Positions 16,560-26,288 of a DNA stretch of 39,132 nucleotides are shown here, piece by piece (position 1 is the stretch's first letter; each line of letters opens with the position of its first letter). The position numbers and the translations under genes are program-made. Location of the stretch: assembly GCA_945861595.1 (NCBI GenBank), contig CAMAVE010000011.1, forward strand, positions 1-39,132, given 5' to 3'. The notes below the pieces were generated by a model. The model did not search any database. It saw nothing but the letters and a program-made list of their open reading frames with translations, and was not told the DNA's origin. The stretch comes from Synechococcus sp. UW140. GTDB taxonomy: Bacteria > Cyanobacteriota > Cyanobacteriia > PCC-6307 > Cyanobiaceae.

Positions 16560-16682
16560 AGCAGCTGCCACCAGCTGCTGTCGGAACCCGGCAGAGTTCC
16601 GTCCAGAGGGAAGATCGATGCCCGCGTCCAGGGAGTTTCCAGCCCTGAACCGCCGATCTGCGAACTCCCCTGACAGCGCTGC
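16560..16682 (+). ncRNA. Structured segment: three stem-loops upstream of sigA
   Basis: Stem 1 is AGCAGCTG (16560-16567) with CAGCTGCT (16572-16579), loop CCAC. Stem 2 is CGGAAC (16582-16587) with GTTCCG (16596-16601), loop of 8. Stem 3 is CAGGGAGTT (16629-16637) with AACTCCCCTG (16673-16682), with one bulged C and a long loop. They begin just after a promoter-like sequence. The segment could be a separate small RNA or the first part of a sigA leader of about 480 bases. It matches no RNA family I know. Confidence 0.35.
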
Positions 16683-17039
16683 CGGGGCCTTGCCCATTCT
16701 TGTTCTGTCCAGATCGGGTTTCTGCCCCACGTCTTGAACCAGTCCAGTCCCCTGCGAACCCCACCTGCCTTGTTGACCCAGCGTGGCTAGGGATGGATGG
16801 TGCGTCCTGCATCACCGTTCCTGTTCACGGCCCTGGCCATCGCCAGTGCGGCCCCCAAGGGCTTGATTGAAGCTTGATTGGTTCCCTCATCAGGATTCCG
16901 CCGCCCGCTTGGGCTCCAGGCCTGACGTTCTGCCCCAATCCAGGACCTGTCGACCCCGCGCCAGTTCCCGCTCGCCTGCTGCCCTTACCCCCGCAACACC
17001 TGCGCCGCCCGTAACGCCTTCCCCCGTTTTCCCATCCCC
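16683..17039. other. Gene-free spacer before sigA
   Basis: No convincing coding frame lies here; minus-strand frames have no recognisable content. An 11-base direct repeat (GCTTGATTGAA then GCTTGATTGGT) occurs at 16861-16882. A TTGACC at 16773 has no -10 at a usable distance. The last 40 bases before sigA are C-rich with no Shine-Dalgarno sequence. The stretch probably belongs to the sigA leader or holds sigA promoters I cannot pinpoint. Confidence 0.5.
16861..16882. repeat. 11-bp tandem direct repeat in the sigA upstream region
   Basis: Two adjacent copies, GCTTGATTGAA and GCTTGATTGGT, share nine leading bases. They lie about 160 bases before the sigA start in an otherwise C-rich spacer and could be a regulator site or chance. 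Confidence 0.6.
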
Positions 17040-18653
<1,614 letters not shown>

Positions 18654-18659
18654 GGCCAG

Positions 18660-19784
18660 ATGCCTGAGTCTTACCCCCTAGGGGCAGCAACCGCTGCCCC
18701 TAGGGTTTCGATTGTTCTCCCCACCTACAACGAGCGGGGCAACATCGAGCCCCTGCTGGCGCAACTTCTTCCCCTCAATGGGCGCTTCGACCTGGAAATC
18801 CTGGTGGTCGATGACGACTCCGCCGATGGAACCGCCGAGCTGGTGCGCCAGCTGGCCCATGGCGAACCCTGCCTGCGGCTGATTCGCCGGGTCGGCCGCG
18901 CCGGCCTGGCCAGCGCCATTAAGGAGGGATTGCTCGATGCCACCGGCGATCTGGTGGTGGTGATGGACAGCGACGGCCAGCACCAACCCAGCTCCGTTCT
19001 GGAGGCCCTCACCACCCTGCAGGAGGGGGACTTCGACCTGGTGATCGGCAGCCGCTTCCACGCCCAGGCCCAGATCCAGGGCCTCAGTGGCCGGCGTGAG
19101 ACCGGTTCCACCTGGGCGAACAAAGTGGCCCGGGCCAGCCTGCCGCGCTACCGCCAGCTCAGCGATTACATGAGCGGTTTTTTTGCCCTGCGGCTGGATC
19201 GCTGCCTGCCCCTGATTCGGGCCGTGGATGTGAACGGCTTCAAGTTTCTCTATGAGTTGCTGGCCCACAGCCGCGGCCACTTGCGCGTCTGCGATATCCC
19301 CTTAAGTTTCCAGCCCCGGGGCTATGGCAGCTCCAAGTTGGATGTGGCGGTGTTGTGGGATTTCGGCATCTCGATCCTGCACACGCTTTGCCTGCGCCTC
19401 CTGCCCAGACGGGCGATCAGTTTTGGCCTGGTGGGCGCCTCAGGCTTCCTGGTCCAGGTCCTCGTCACCCAGCTGGTGATGCTGCTGGGGGTGGCCTTCG
19501 CCCAGGCCCTGCCGGTGGCCGTGGTGGCTGCCGCCAGCTCCAATTACCTGGTCAATAACGCCCTCACCTTCCGCTTCCAGCGCCTGCAAGGCCTGGCCCT
19601 GCTGCGGGGCCTGCTCAAGTTCCTGCTGGTGGCCTCCCTACCGGTGCTAGCCAATGTGGGGGTGGCGTCAGCCTTTTACAGCTACGTCTCCAACAACACC
19701 TTCTGGGCCCAGTTAGCGGGGATTGTGGTGGTGTTTGTTTGGAATTACGCCGCCTCGTCCCGCTTCGTCTGGAACACTCCTTGA
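18660..19784 (+). CDS. Glycosyltransferase family 2 (DPM1-like) fused to GtrA domain
   Basis: This is a 374-residue membrane-linked glycosyltransferase. The GT-A domain (about 15-240) has VSIVLPTYNERGNIEPLL, the nucleotide-binding LVVDDDSADGTAELV and the metal-binding MDSDGQHQP. It resembles dolichol/undecaprenyl-phosphate mannosyltransferases. The C-terminal 130 residues form four membrane helices of the GtrA family (FGLVGASGFLVQVLVTQLV, then SNYLVNNALTFRF and a final pair). The likely role is making a polyprenyl-phosphate sugar donor or flipping it for lipid or surface glycan synthesis. The ATG at 18660 is 6 bases after the sigA stop and is the only possible start, since no ATG, GTG or TTG follows before the first catalytic strand. 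Codons 6-16 coincide with a strong stem-loop. Confidence 0.9.
   Translation: MPESYPLGAATAAPRVSIVLPTYNERGNIEPLLAQLLPLNGRFDLEILVVDDDSADGTAELVRQLAHGEPCLRLIRRVGRAGLASAIKEGLLDATGDLVVVMDSDGQHQPSSVLEALTTLQEGDFDLVIGSRFHAQAQIQGLSGRRETGSTWANKVARASLPRYRQLSDYMSGFFALRLDRCLPLIRAVDVNGFKFLYELLAHSRGHLRVCDIPLSFQPRGYGSSKLDVAVLWDFGISILHTLCLRLLPRRAISFGLVGASGFLVQVLVTQLVMLLGVAFAQALPVAVVAAASSNYLVNNALTFRFQRLQGLALLRGLLKFLLVASLPVLANVGVASAFYSYVSNNTFWAQLAGIVVVFVWNYAASSRFVWNTP
18676..18708 (+). terminator. 13-bp perfect stem-loop inside the glycosyltransferase start
   Basis: CCCTAGGGGCAGC (18676-18688), loop AACC, and GCTGCCCCTAGGG (18693-18705) are followed by TTT. The stem begins 22 bases after the sigA stop and lies inside codons 6-16 of the next gene. 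The short T run makes it a possible partial terminator or attenuator rather than a certain one. Confidence 0.6.
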
Positions 19785-19814
19785 CGAGGGTCCAGCCCCT
19801 TAGCCGCCCAAGCC

Positions 19815-20288
19815 ATGACCAACGCCCCTGCCCCCAGCGATTCGAGGGCCCCTGCCGAGCCCAAAGCAGCGCCAGAAGCCCCTGGGGACCTAACCCTGGC
19901 GGACCTGGCCAGCCTGCGCACGGCCCCCGCCCTGGCAGCCCACGAGCGCCCGGGTCTGCTGGCCGAGCTCAAAACAAAGATGGAGGCCTGTGACTGGTTC
20001 ACAATCGGCGTGATGGCCCCCTCGGCGGCGTCCGCCCTGGCGGCCCTACGGGCCTGCGAAGGGAGCCTGGGCTGGCCGGCCCTCGAGACCCACGGTCAGG
20101 ATCCGCAAGCTGAGAGCGTGGTGGGCCCGGTGTTCCTCAAGGGGAACCAGCACTCGGGCCGGTTCCTGCTGCGGGCCGAAGCGGGCCTGGGCGAGGGGAT
20201 CTTGATTAGCGGCCACCTCAATGGCGAGCCCGATCCAGCCCTGGAAGGCACCTGGGGCCCCCTCCCCCTAGACCTTTTCAACGCCTAA
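19815..20288 (+). CDS. DUF1824 family protein
   Basis: This is a 157-residue soluble protein. A Pro/Ala-rich N-terminus of about 25 residues precedes the domain. The conserved parts are CDWFTIGVMAPSAASALAALR (about 59-79), VGPVFLKGNQHSGRF (about 102-116), GEGILISGHL and the C-terminal LPLDLFNA. The ending GxLPLDLF and the GPVxxKxN block are marks of DUF1824, a family known from cyanobacteria with a structure but no assigned function. The ATG at 19815 is 30 bases after the glycosyltransferase stop on the same strand, so it may share a transcript. There is no signal peptide or membrane helix. A Pro/Ala-rich leader of this kind is seen on several proteins in this window. Confidence 0.85.
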   Translation: MTNAPAPSDSRAPAEPKAAPEAPGDLTLADLASLRTAPALAAHERPGLLAELKTKMEACDWFTIGVMAPSAASALAALRACEGSLGWPALETHGQDPQAESVVGPVFLKGNQHSGRFLLRAEAGLGEGILISGHLNGEPDPALEGTWGPLPLDLFNA

Positions 20289-20408
20289 CGACCCAAGGGG
20301 CCCAGGAGCAAGCCGATGCCGCCGCGCGACTGCCCGGCAATCTGGGCCAGGGCCCTTTCAACAGGTCAAGAGTTTCGGCGCCAACGGACTTGCGAACCCA
20401 CCACTGCC

Positions 20409-20414
20409 TAGGCT
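20409..20414 (+). promoter_or_regulatory. Possible -10 element (TAGGCT) for hemC
   Basis: TAGGCT lies 45 bases before the hemC ATG at 20460, within a 171-base spacer after the DUF1824 gene. A TTGCGA at 20390 is too close (13 bases) to be a normal -35. Confidence 0.3.
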
Positions 20415-20459
20415 TTACCGCTGTTGTCAGGTAGCAGGCGCTGCCCCCGAAGGTTTCTG

Positions 20460-21413
20460 ATGGCCGGTTCCACCCTGCGCATTGCTTCCCGTCGCAGCCA
20501 GCTGGCCATGGTGCAGACCCATTGGGTGCGCGATGAGCTGGCCTCGGCCCATCCGGGCCTGGAGATCAGCATCGAAGCGATGGCCACCCAGGGGGACAAG
20601 ATCCTCGATGTGGCCCTGGCCAAGATCGGCGACAAGGGCCTGTTCACGAAGGAATTGGAGGCCCAGATGTTGCTGGATCGGGCCGATATTGCCGTCCACA
20701 GCCTCAAGGACCTACCCACCAACCTGCCCGAGGGGCTGATGCTCGGCTGCATCACCGAGCGCGAAGACCCGGCCGATGCCCTGGTGGTGCACGAAAAGCA
20801 CAAGGACAAAACCCTCGCCACCCTGCCCCAAGGCGCCGTGGTCGGCACCAGCTCGCTGCGCCGCCTGGCCCAGCTGCGCCACCACTTCCCCCACCTGGAA
20901 TTCAAGGATGTGCGTGGCAATGTGATCACCCGGCTTGAGAAGCTCGATTCGGGCGAATTTGATTGCCTGATCCTGGCCGCCGCGGGCCTGGGGCGCCTCG
21001 GCCTGGGCGACCGGATCCACGAGCGCATCGATCCTTCGATCTCCCTTCACGCCGTCGGCCAAGGGGCCCTGGGCATCGAATGCCGCCTCGGCGATGACAC
21101 GGTGCTGGCCCAGATCAAGGCCCTCGAACACCTGCCCACGGCTCGCCGCTGCCTGGCCGAACGGGCTTTCCTACGCCAATTGGAAGGCGGCTGCCAGGTC
21201 CCGATCGGCGTCAACAGCCGCTTTGAGGGCGAGGAGTTGATCCTCACCGGCATGGTGGCCAGCCTCGATGGCTTGCGGCTCGTCCGCGATGAGGTGCGCG
21301 GCGCCCAGGAGGACCCCGAAGCGATCGGCGTTGCCCTGGCCCTGGCGCTGCGCGCCCAGGGAGCGGGTGAAATCCTGGAGGAGATCATTGCAAGCGTCCG
21401 GCCCCAGGCCTGA
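20460..21413 (+). CDS. hemC: Porphobilinogen deaminase (hydroxymethylbilane synthase)
   Basis: HemC joins four porphobilinogens into hydroxymethylbilane, feeding heme, chlorophyll and bilin synthesis. The product has 317 residues, the usual length. Visible family features are [14 protein letters not shown] at the N-terminus, [11 protein letters not shown] with the catalytic Asp region, [21 protein letters not shown] and [10 protein letters not shown]. Cys245 in GGCQVPIG should carry the dipyrromethane cofactor. ATG 20460 is chosen because relatives begin at this point ([16 protein letters not shown]); the open frame continues 12 codons upstream. The ClC gene frame begins before the hemC stop, so the two are probably translationally coupled. 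A hemC close to sigA is common in picocyanobacteria. Confidence 0.97.
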   Translation: MAGSTLRIASRRSQLAMVQTHWVRDELASAHPGLEISIEAMATQGDKILDVALAKIGDKGLFTKELEAQMLLDRADIAVHSLKDLPTNLPEGLMLGCITEREDPADALVVHEKHKDKTLATLPQGAVVGTSSLRRLAQLRHHFPHLEFKDVRGNVITRLEKLDSGEFDCLILAAAGLGRLGLGDRIHERIDPSISLHAVGQGALGIECRLGDDTVLAQIKALEHLPTARRCLAERAFLRQLEGGCQVPIGVNSRFEGEELILTGMVASLDGLRLVRDEVRGAQEDPEAIGVALALALRAQGAGEILEEIIASVRPQA

Positions 21414-23541
21414 ACTGCCCGATCCCCAACCCTGCCCGGATCTGGGCCCGGACGCTCCAGCGGATCCAGCCCGGCTGCAGCAGGATCCGGCTCAACTCGA
21501 AGCGGCTGCACTCGATCCGGCAGACCATGATCCGGTTGATCACGATCCGGCCGAAGTCGAGGCCAGGCCCCTGGCCTTTCAGTGGAGCTTGCTGGCCTGG
21601 GCCGGCCTGGTGGGCGTGCTCACCGGCTTTGCCGTGGTGGGTTTCCACGTGCTGCTCGGCGTCATCAACAACGTGCTCTTCGGCCCCGGCGTCGAGCTGC
21701 TATTGCACCTGATCGGCGACAGCCAGCCCCAGCCACCGCCGCTGGTGGAAGTGGTAGCGCTGCCCGCCGATAACGGCACCCCCTTGAAGGCCCTGCTGCA
21801 GATCGGCCTGGGCGGCCTTGGTTTTGTGCCGCCGCCACCGGCGCCGGTGGTGCCCGACCCCCTGCCAGCCCAGCCGCTGTTGCTGAGCTGGCTGGCCTCC
21901 TGGCCCGTGGTGCTGGTGCCCCTGGTCGGTGGCCTGGGAGTCGGTCTATTGCGCTTTTTTGGCGGCACTCTCGGCCCAAGCCTGCCGAGCTTGATGGCCA
22001 TGGCCGATGGGTCGGTGAAGGCGGCAGCGAAGGTGCCGTTGCTGCGTCTGGTGGCGGCCTCCCTCAGCCTGGGCAGTGGCGCTTCCCTCGGACCGGAGGG
22101 CCCCAGCGTGGAGAGTGGCGGCAACATTGGCCTCTGGATTGCCAGCCGCTGCGGCCTCTCGCCCAGCAACCAAAAGGCCCTAGTGGCCGCCGGGGTCGCG
22201 GCCGGCCTGGCCGCGGGTTTCAAGGCACCGATTGCCGGCGTGTTCTTTGCCTTTGAGGGCAGCTACAGCACCATCCCAGGCCGGCCCAGTGTGCGGGCCG
22301 TGCTTGTGGCGGCGGTGACCTCGGAATTGGTCACCCAGCTCTGCCTGGGGGATGAACCGATCTTTCGCCTGCCGGCCTACGAGGTGCGCTCGCCCCTGGA
22401 GCTGCCCCTCTACCTGGGCCTGGGCCTGGTGGCCAGCCTGATGTCCTGGGCCCTGGTGGCGGTGCTGGCGGCTGGGCGCAGTGATGGCATTCAGCGCCAG
22501 CTGGCGCGCCTGCCCGCCTGGCTGATCACGGGACTAGGAGGGCTGGGCGTGGGCCTGCTCGCCCTCGGCTTTCCCCAGGTACTGGGGGTCGGCTACGACA
22601 CGATTGAAGCCTTGCTGGGCAGCAACGGTGGCATTGCCCTGACCACCTTGCTCGCCCTGCTGCTGGTCAAACTGCTGGCCACGGGCCTAAGTAGTGCCAC
22701 CGGCTTTGTCGGCGGTGGCTTTGCCCCTGCCCTCTTTCTGGGGGCGGTGCTCGGCAATTGCTACGGCCAGATCCTGGGCGACAGCGGCTTCCACTTACCC
22801 GTGGCCGAACCGCCGGCCTACGCCATGGTTGGCATGGCGGCGGTGCTGGCCGGTAGCGCCCGGGCGCCCCTCACCGCCCTGCTGCTTCTGTTCGAGCTCA
22901 CCCACGACATCCGCATCGTGCTGCCCCTGATGGCGGCGGCCGGCCTCAGTGCGGCCCTGGTCGAACGCTGGCAGGGACTGGCCGATCCGGGCCTGCTTGG
23001 GCCCGATCCCCTCGAGGAAGAGCGACGGCGCCACCTGGCCGGCCTGACCGTGGCCGAGGCCCTGGAGCCGGAAGCGCCCCTCGTCCTTGACGCCAGCACC
23101 CCAGCCGCCAGCGCCCTAGACCAGTTGCTCGCCGCCCATGGCCACTGCCTGCTGGTGGAGCAGGACGACTGGGTCCTGTCCCTGGTCACCCTCTCGGATC
23201 TGCAGCGGGCGATCAGCGCCGAACCCCAGGAGGGACTGGCGCTGGCAGCCTGCCGGCGCAGTGATCTTGTTTGGCTACCCAGTGGCGCCAACCTGGCCCA
23301 GCTCGAGGACCAGCTCAGCCCCAATGGCCTGCGCCAATTACCCGTGTTTGACCTCGACGCCCCGGCGCCAGCCGTCTTGCCCGTAGGGATTCCCAGGGGC
23401 GGCCTGCCCCTTTCAGCCCTGCGGGGCCTGGCCAGCCGCGATGGCATGGCCCGGGCCCTGGCCCGCAGTCGTCGTCAGGCCCTGGATGCGCCCACCAGTC
23501 CAGGCGCCCAGGGCCCTGAAGTGATCCAGCAAGGGATCTGA
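21388..23541 (+). CDS. ClC-family chloride channel/antiporter with CBS domains
   Basis: This is a polytopic anion transport protein of the ClC family, about 717 residues from TTG 21388, which overlaps the hemC end by 26 bases. An acidic DP-rich leader (about 1-60) precedes the first helix ([21 protein letters not shown]). Selectivity motifs are [17 protein letters not shown], where the Glu of GPEGP is the external gate residue, and [14 protein letters not shown] near the middle. In [13 protein letters not shown], the position after the Glu is Gly, where proton-coupled ClC-ec1 has a second Glu. The C-terminus carries a CBS pair ([15 protein letters not shown], then [18 protein letters not shown]) for nucleotide or regulatory control. 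The leader and the loop after helix 1 contain Pro-rich inserts. The long open frame upstream inside hemC is not needed for any domain. Confidence 0.92.
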   Translation: MQASGPRPELPDPQPCPDLGPDAPADPARLQQDPAQLEAAALDPADHDPVDHDPAEVEARPLAFQWSLLAWAGLVGVLTGFAVVGFHVLLGVINNVLFGPGVELLLHLIGDSQPQPPPLVEVVALPADNGTPLKALLQIGLGGLGFVPPPPAPVVPDPLPAQPLLLSWLASWPVVLVPLVGGLGVGLLRFFGGTLGPSLPSLMAMADGSVKAAAKVPLLRLVAASLSLGSGASLGPEGPSVESGGNIGLWIASRCGLSPSNQKALVAAGVAAGLAAGFKAPIAGVFFAFEGSYSTIPGRPSVRAVLVAAVTSELVTQLCLGDEPIFRLPAYEVRSPLELPLYLGLGLVASLMSWALVAVLAAGRSDGIQRQLARLPAWLITGLGGLGVGLLALGFPQVLGVGYDTIEALLGSNGGIALTTLLALLLVKLLATGLSSATGFVGGGFAPALFLGAVLGNCYGQILGDSGFHLPVAEPPAYAMVGMAAVLAGSARAPLTALLLLFELTHDIRIVLPLMAAAGLSAALVERWQGLADPGLLGPDPLEEERRRHLAGLTVAEALEPEAPLVLDASTPAASALDQLLAAHGHCLLVEQDDWVLSLVTLSDLQRAISAEPQEGLALAACRRSDLVWLPSGANLAQLEDQLSPNGLRQLPVFDLDAPAPAVLPVGIPRGGLPLSALRGLASRDGMARALARSRRQALDAPTSPGAQGPEVIQQGI
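21484..21558 (+). repeat. 15-bp periodic GATCCGG repeat in ClC leader
   Basis: Perfect GATCCGG occurs at 21484, 21514, 21529 and 21544, with a related GATCCAG at 21463. The spacing is 30, 15 and 15 bases, so the frame is kept. It encodes DP-containing five-residue units ([15 protein letters not shown]). Confidence 0.85.
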
Positions 23542-23542
23542 G

Positions 23543-23563
23543 CCTGCCGTAGCTGATGGCAGG
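23543..23563. terminator. Weak hairpin between convergent ClC and ppa genes
   Basis: CCTGCC (23543-23548) and GGCAGG (23558-23563) form a 6-bp stem with a 9-base loop just after the ClC stop. A second GGCAGGC further on offers an alternative pairing. No T run follows, so termination is only a guess. Confidence 0.3.
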
Positions 23564-23589
23564 TTCAGGGCAGGCGCTCAGTGCACGGC

Positions 23590-24177
23590 CTAGTTGACAA
23601 GCTTGGCTTCGATCGTGTCGAGGTAGCGCTGCTCGCACTGCTTGATGATTTTCACAGCCGCCGCCACATCAAGGAAACCGTTCACCTTGCAGGTGCCGGG
23701 CTTTTTGAGATCCTTGTAGTGCTCCCAGTAGTACTGGGTTTCAGTTTTCCAGTGGGCACCGAGTTGCTCATAGCTGGTGATGTGATCCATGCGCTTGTCA
23801 TCAGCCAGCACGGCGATCACCTTGTCATCCACCTCACCGCCATCGTCAAAGGTCATGATGCCGATGATGCGCGCCTCCACCAGGGATCCGGGCACCAAGG
23901 CCTCGGTGACGCCAACGATTTCAATATCGAGGGGATCGCCATCCTCATCCCAGGTGCGGGGAATACAGCCGTAGGCAAAGGGATAGGCCAGGGAGGAATA
24001 GCCGACCCGATCGAGCTTGAGGTGGCCGGTTTCGGTGATCAGCTCGTATTTATTGATCGTGTTGGAGTTCAACTCAACGATGGCGTTGAGACGCAACTCG
24101 CCCTCATCGGCGAAAGCAGGCAGCACATGCAGCAGGTTGAGCATCGTGCGGCTGGGGGCGTGGTCAATGTTCGCCAT
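23590..24177 (-). CDS. ppa: Inorganic pyrophosphatase (family I, soluble)
   Basis: Ppa hydrolyses pyrophosphate to two phosphates with magnesium, pulling biosynthetic reactions forward. The 195-residue product has the family I active site DEDGDPLDIEI with the metal-binding aspartates, preceded by LDRVGYSSLAYPFAYGCIP. The FDDGGEVDDKVIAV block and the C-terminal YYWEHYKDLKKP follow. These are the conserved residues of bacterial and plastid-type family I enzymes. ATG 24177 is chosen because relatives begin MANIDHAPSRTMLNLLHVLP; the frame stays open six codons upstream. It converges on the ClC gene across 48 bases that contain an imperfect CCTGCC/GGCAGG hairpin. Confidence 0.96.
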   Translation of the reverse strand: MANIDHAPSRTMLNLLHVLPAFADEGELRLNAIVELNSNTINKYELITETGHLKLDRVGYSSLAYPFAYGCIPRTWDEDGDPLDIEIVGVTEALVPGSLVEARIIGIMTFDDGGEVDDKVIAVLADDKRMDHITSYEQLGAHWKTETQYYWEHYKDLKKPGTCKVNGFLDVAAAVKIIKQCEQRYLDTIEAKLVN

Positions 24178-24268
24178 GGCGGGCGGGGGCCTCAATGGAG
24201 CTGGGCGGCATCCTACGGAGTGCCCCTGGGCCGCTCCCCTGGCGGGCTAGCCCCGAGCCCCCAATCCC

Positions 24269-24670
24269 TCAGCTCCAGTGCAGCTCCATCGCCACGGCCC
24301 CCTCCAGGCTTTCCTTCACCGGGCAGCCCTCAGCGGCTCGCTGCAACACCGCTTTTGCCCGATCCTCCAGCCCTTCAGGCCACTGGATCCACACCTCCAG
24401 CTTGGCGATCTTGCGCCGGCCGCTGGTCGTCATCGTTTTTTCGACCCGGGCGCTGCAGCCGCCTAGGGACCAGCCGTGGCGCTCGGCCATGATCCCCATC
24501 ACCGTCAGGATGCAGCTGGCCAGGGCCGTGGCCACCAGATCGGTGGGGGAGAAGCGCTCGCCCTTGCCCTGGTTATCGAGGGGGGCATCCGTTTCCAGGC
24601 GCGAGTGGGAGGGGCCGTGTTCGGCCTGGCAGCGCAGGCCACCGGAGTAGTCGCAAACGATCGAAACCAT
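24269..24670 (-). CDS. OsmC/Ohr-family thiol peroxidase-like protein
   Basis: OsmC/Ohr proteins reduce organic hydroperoxides using two cysteines. The 133-residue product has Cys53 in the central helix (DLVATALASCILTVMG) and Cys116 in EGCPVKESL, the pair that forms the reaction disulfide. The fold begins with strands around IVCDYSGGLRCQAEHG, and the turn after them (DAPLDNQGKGERFSPTDL) is typical of the OsmC-like (YhfA) branch. The protein is of normal length. ATG 24670 is preferred to the upstream ATG at 24685, since the first strand starts right after it. It is co-oriented with ppa (91 bases upstream of it). It shares a 190-base divergent region with the DUF2721 gene, which contains the direct repeat GGCCTGGCTCG twice. 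Confidence 0.92.
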   Translation of the reverse strand: MVSIVCDYSGGLRCQAEHGPSHSRLETDAPLDNQGKGERFSPTDLVATALASCILTVMGIMAERHGWSLGGCSARVEKTMTTSGRRKIAKLEVWIQWPEGLEDRAKAVLQRAAEGCPVKESLEGAVAMELHWS

Positions 24671-24861
24671 GGCACCGGGAGGCAAGCTGGTCTGGGGGGT
24701 TCCAGATTGGCAGGAGCGGACCTGGTTGGCTGCTGAGCTGGTGCGTTGGGTTCCGGGCTATCCCTGGCCTGGCTCGCTTCTGGCCTGGCTCGTTCCAATC
24801 CAGGCCCAATCCTGTCCTGATCTCCCGTCTGGCCCCTCCCTTCAGCCTGCCCTTGGTCCCC

Positions 24862-25380
24862 GTGGCCCTCTCCCACCTGATCAACGCCGAGGCCTTGCTG
24901 GCCCTGGTCAACCTCGCTGCCCCCGGCAGTGCCACCAGCACCGCCAGCGACCCCGCACCGGTGATAGGCCTGGCCCGGGCGATCCAGTTGTCGGTGGCGC
25001 CCGTGTTCCTGGTCACGGGCATCTCCGGGCTGCTGGGGGTGCTCACCAACCGGCTATCGCGGGTGATCGACCGGGCCCGCACGCTCCAGGACCAGCAACT
25101 GGACAGCAACCTGGCCCATGCCCGCCGGCTAGCCCAGGATCTGAAGATCCAGAAGCGGCGCATGGGCCTGCTCAACCGGGCGATCCAGGCGGCCACGGTC
25201 ACGGGCCTGCTGGTGGCAGCCGTGGTGGCGGTGACCTTCGTCAGTGCCATGGCGGCCCTGGACCTGGCCGCCATCGTGGTGCCCCTCTTTGTGATTGCGA
25301 TGGGGAGCCTGATGGCCACCCTGCTGCTGTTGCTGAGGGAAACCCAGCTCGCGACGGGCCAAATCAACCGGCGGTTCTAG
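24862..25380 (+). CDS. DUF2721 family membrane protein
   Basis: This is a 172-residue integral membrane protein. One helix follows the N-terminal segment (IQLSVAPVFLVTGISGLLGVL). A basic, charged central helix comes next (LTNRLSRVIDRARTLQ, then KIQKRRMGLLNRAIQ). Two more membrane helices follow (VTGLLVAAVVAVTFVSAM and IVVPLFVIAMGSLMATLLLLL). The spacing and the NRLSRVIDRAR motif match DUF2721, a family of unknown function. The start is GTG 24862, with TTG 24853 three codons earlier as the alternative. The gene ends 118 bases before the convergent glutamine amidotransferase gene; that spacer holds three copies of a short GGTCCG-type motif but no other gene. Confidence 0.85.
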   Translation: MALSHLINAEALLALVNLAAPGSATSTASDPAPVIGLARAIQLSVAPVFLVTGISGLLGVLTNRLSRVIDRARTLQDQQLDSNLAHARRLAQDLKIQKRRMGLLNRAIQAATVTGLLVAAVVAVTFVSAMAALDLAAIVVPLFVIAMGSLMATLLLLLRETQLATGQINRRF

Positions 25381-25498
25381 GCCAGCTGGGTCCGAATCCC
25401 GGCGGAGTCATGGCCGGATTCCAGCCTGTCGGTCCGGATCCAATGGTCCGATTGCCTGACGTCCCTTCCCTGAGTCCCCAGCCCTAGCTCCAGCGCCC

Positions 25499-26245
25499 TC
25501 AGCCCAGGGCGGTCTCCAATTGGGCCAAGAGGTTATGGATCAGGCGCCGACCGCTGGTCGCCACCGCCTCGCCCCAGCGGTCGGCCCCGTCGCGGATCCG
25601 CTCGGCCCCCTCGGCTCCCAGGGCCCCGCGCACGTAGTCGGCGTCTTCGCTCAGCCAGGCCCCAATCCCCGCCGCCTCCATCTCCACATGGAACTGCAGG
25701 CCCCAGGCGTGCTGGCCAATGCGAAAGGCCTGTTCGCGGCAATGGAGGCTGGAGGCGAGCAACACGGCCTCGGGCGGCAGCACGATGCGGTCTCCATGCC
25801 AATGGAGCACGAGCTCACTGGTCGCCAGCCCAGCCAAGACAGGTTCCCTGGTCGCCGGGGCCGTGAAGGTCACGGCCCCCCAGCCCACCTCCCGCAGGGG
25901 CCGGGGCGGATCGCCCACCAACAGGGGCTGGGCGCCACCACCAGCCGCGGCAGCCAGCAGCTGGGCACCTAGGCAGATACCAAGCACCGGAGCCTGCTGG
26001 TCGAGGCGCTGGCGCAACAGCTCGAGCTCGGCGGCGAGCCAGGGGTAGGCCGGATTGCCCAGATCGCCCACCCCCATCGGTCCGCCCATCACCACCAGGA
26101 TCTGGCCGGGCACCCGGTCGGGTGGCAGGGCCGCACCGCTGGAAAGAACCAGCTGGCGGATCGTGTGGCCCCGCTCAGCGGCACAGGTCGCGATCAGGCC
26201 GGGACCCTCGAGGGGCAGGTGCTGCAGCACCAGCAACTCAGCCAT
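25499..26245 (-). CDS. Class I glutamine amidotransferase (GMP synthase-like)
   Basis: This is a 248-residue free-standing class I amidotransferase domain. The nucleophile is Cys91 in GICLGAQ, and His186 and Glu188 in LQFHVE complete the triad. The oxyanion strand is VVMGGPMGVGD at 51-61. The overall pattern (an N-terminal strand LLVLQHLPLEGPG, then GDLGNPAYPWLAAELELL) matches stand-alone amidotransferases often annotated as GMP synthase-like or gamma-glutamyl-hydrolase-like. There is no synthetase domain and no acceptor enzyme next to it, so the reaction partner is unknown. ATG 26245 is followed directly by the first strand. The small secreted protein gene lies 43 bases upstream on the same strand. 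Confidence 0.92.
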   Translation of the reverse strand: MAELLVLQHLPLEGPGLIATCAAERGHTIRQLVLSSGAALPPDRVPGQILVVMGGPMGVGDLGNPAYPWLAAELELLRQRLDQQAPVLGICLGAQLLAAAAGGGAQPLLVGDPPRPLREVGWGAVTFTAPATREPVLAGLATSELVLHWHGDRIVLPPEAVLLASSLHCREQAFRIGQHAWGLQFHVEMEAAGIGAWLSEDADYVRGALGAEGAERIRDGADRWGEAVATSGRRLIHNLLAQLETALG

Positions 26246-26288
26246 GGCAGAACGGGATCAGCAGGCCAGCCAGCCTGGAGCAGCGCCC

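Noticed and set aside
16537-17039. Minus-strand open frames in the priA-sigA spacer as small genes
   Set aside because: Sequences are Trp/Arg/Gly-rich with no conserved look, and hairpins and a probable promoter explain part of the region better.
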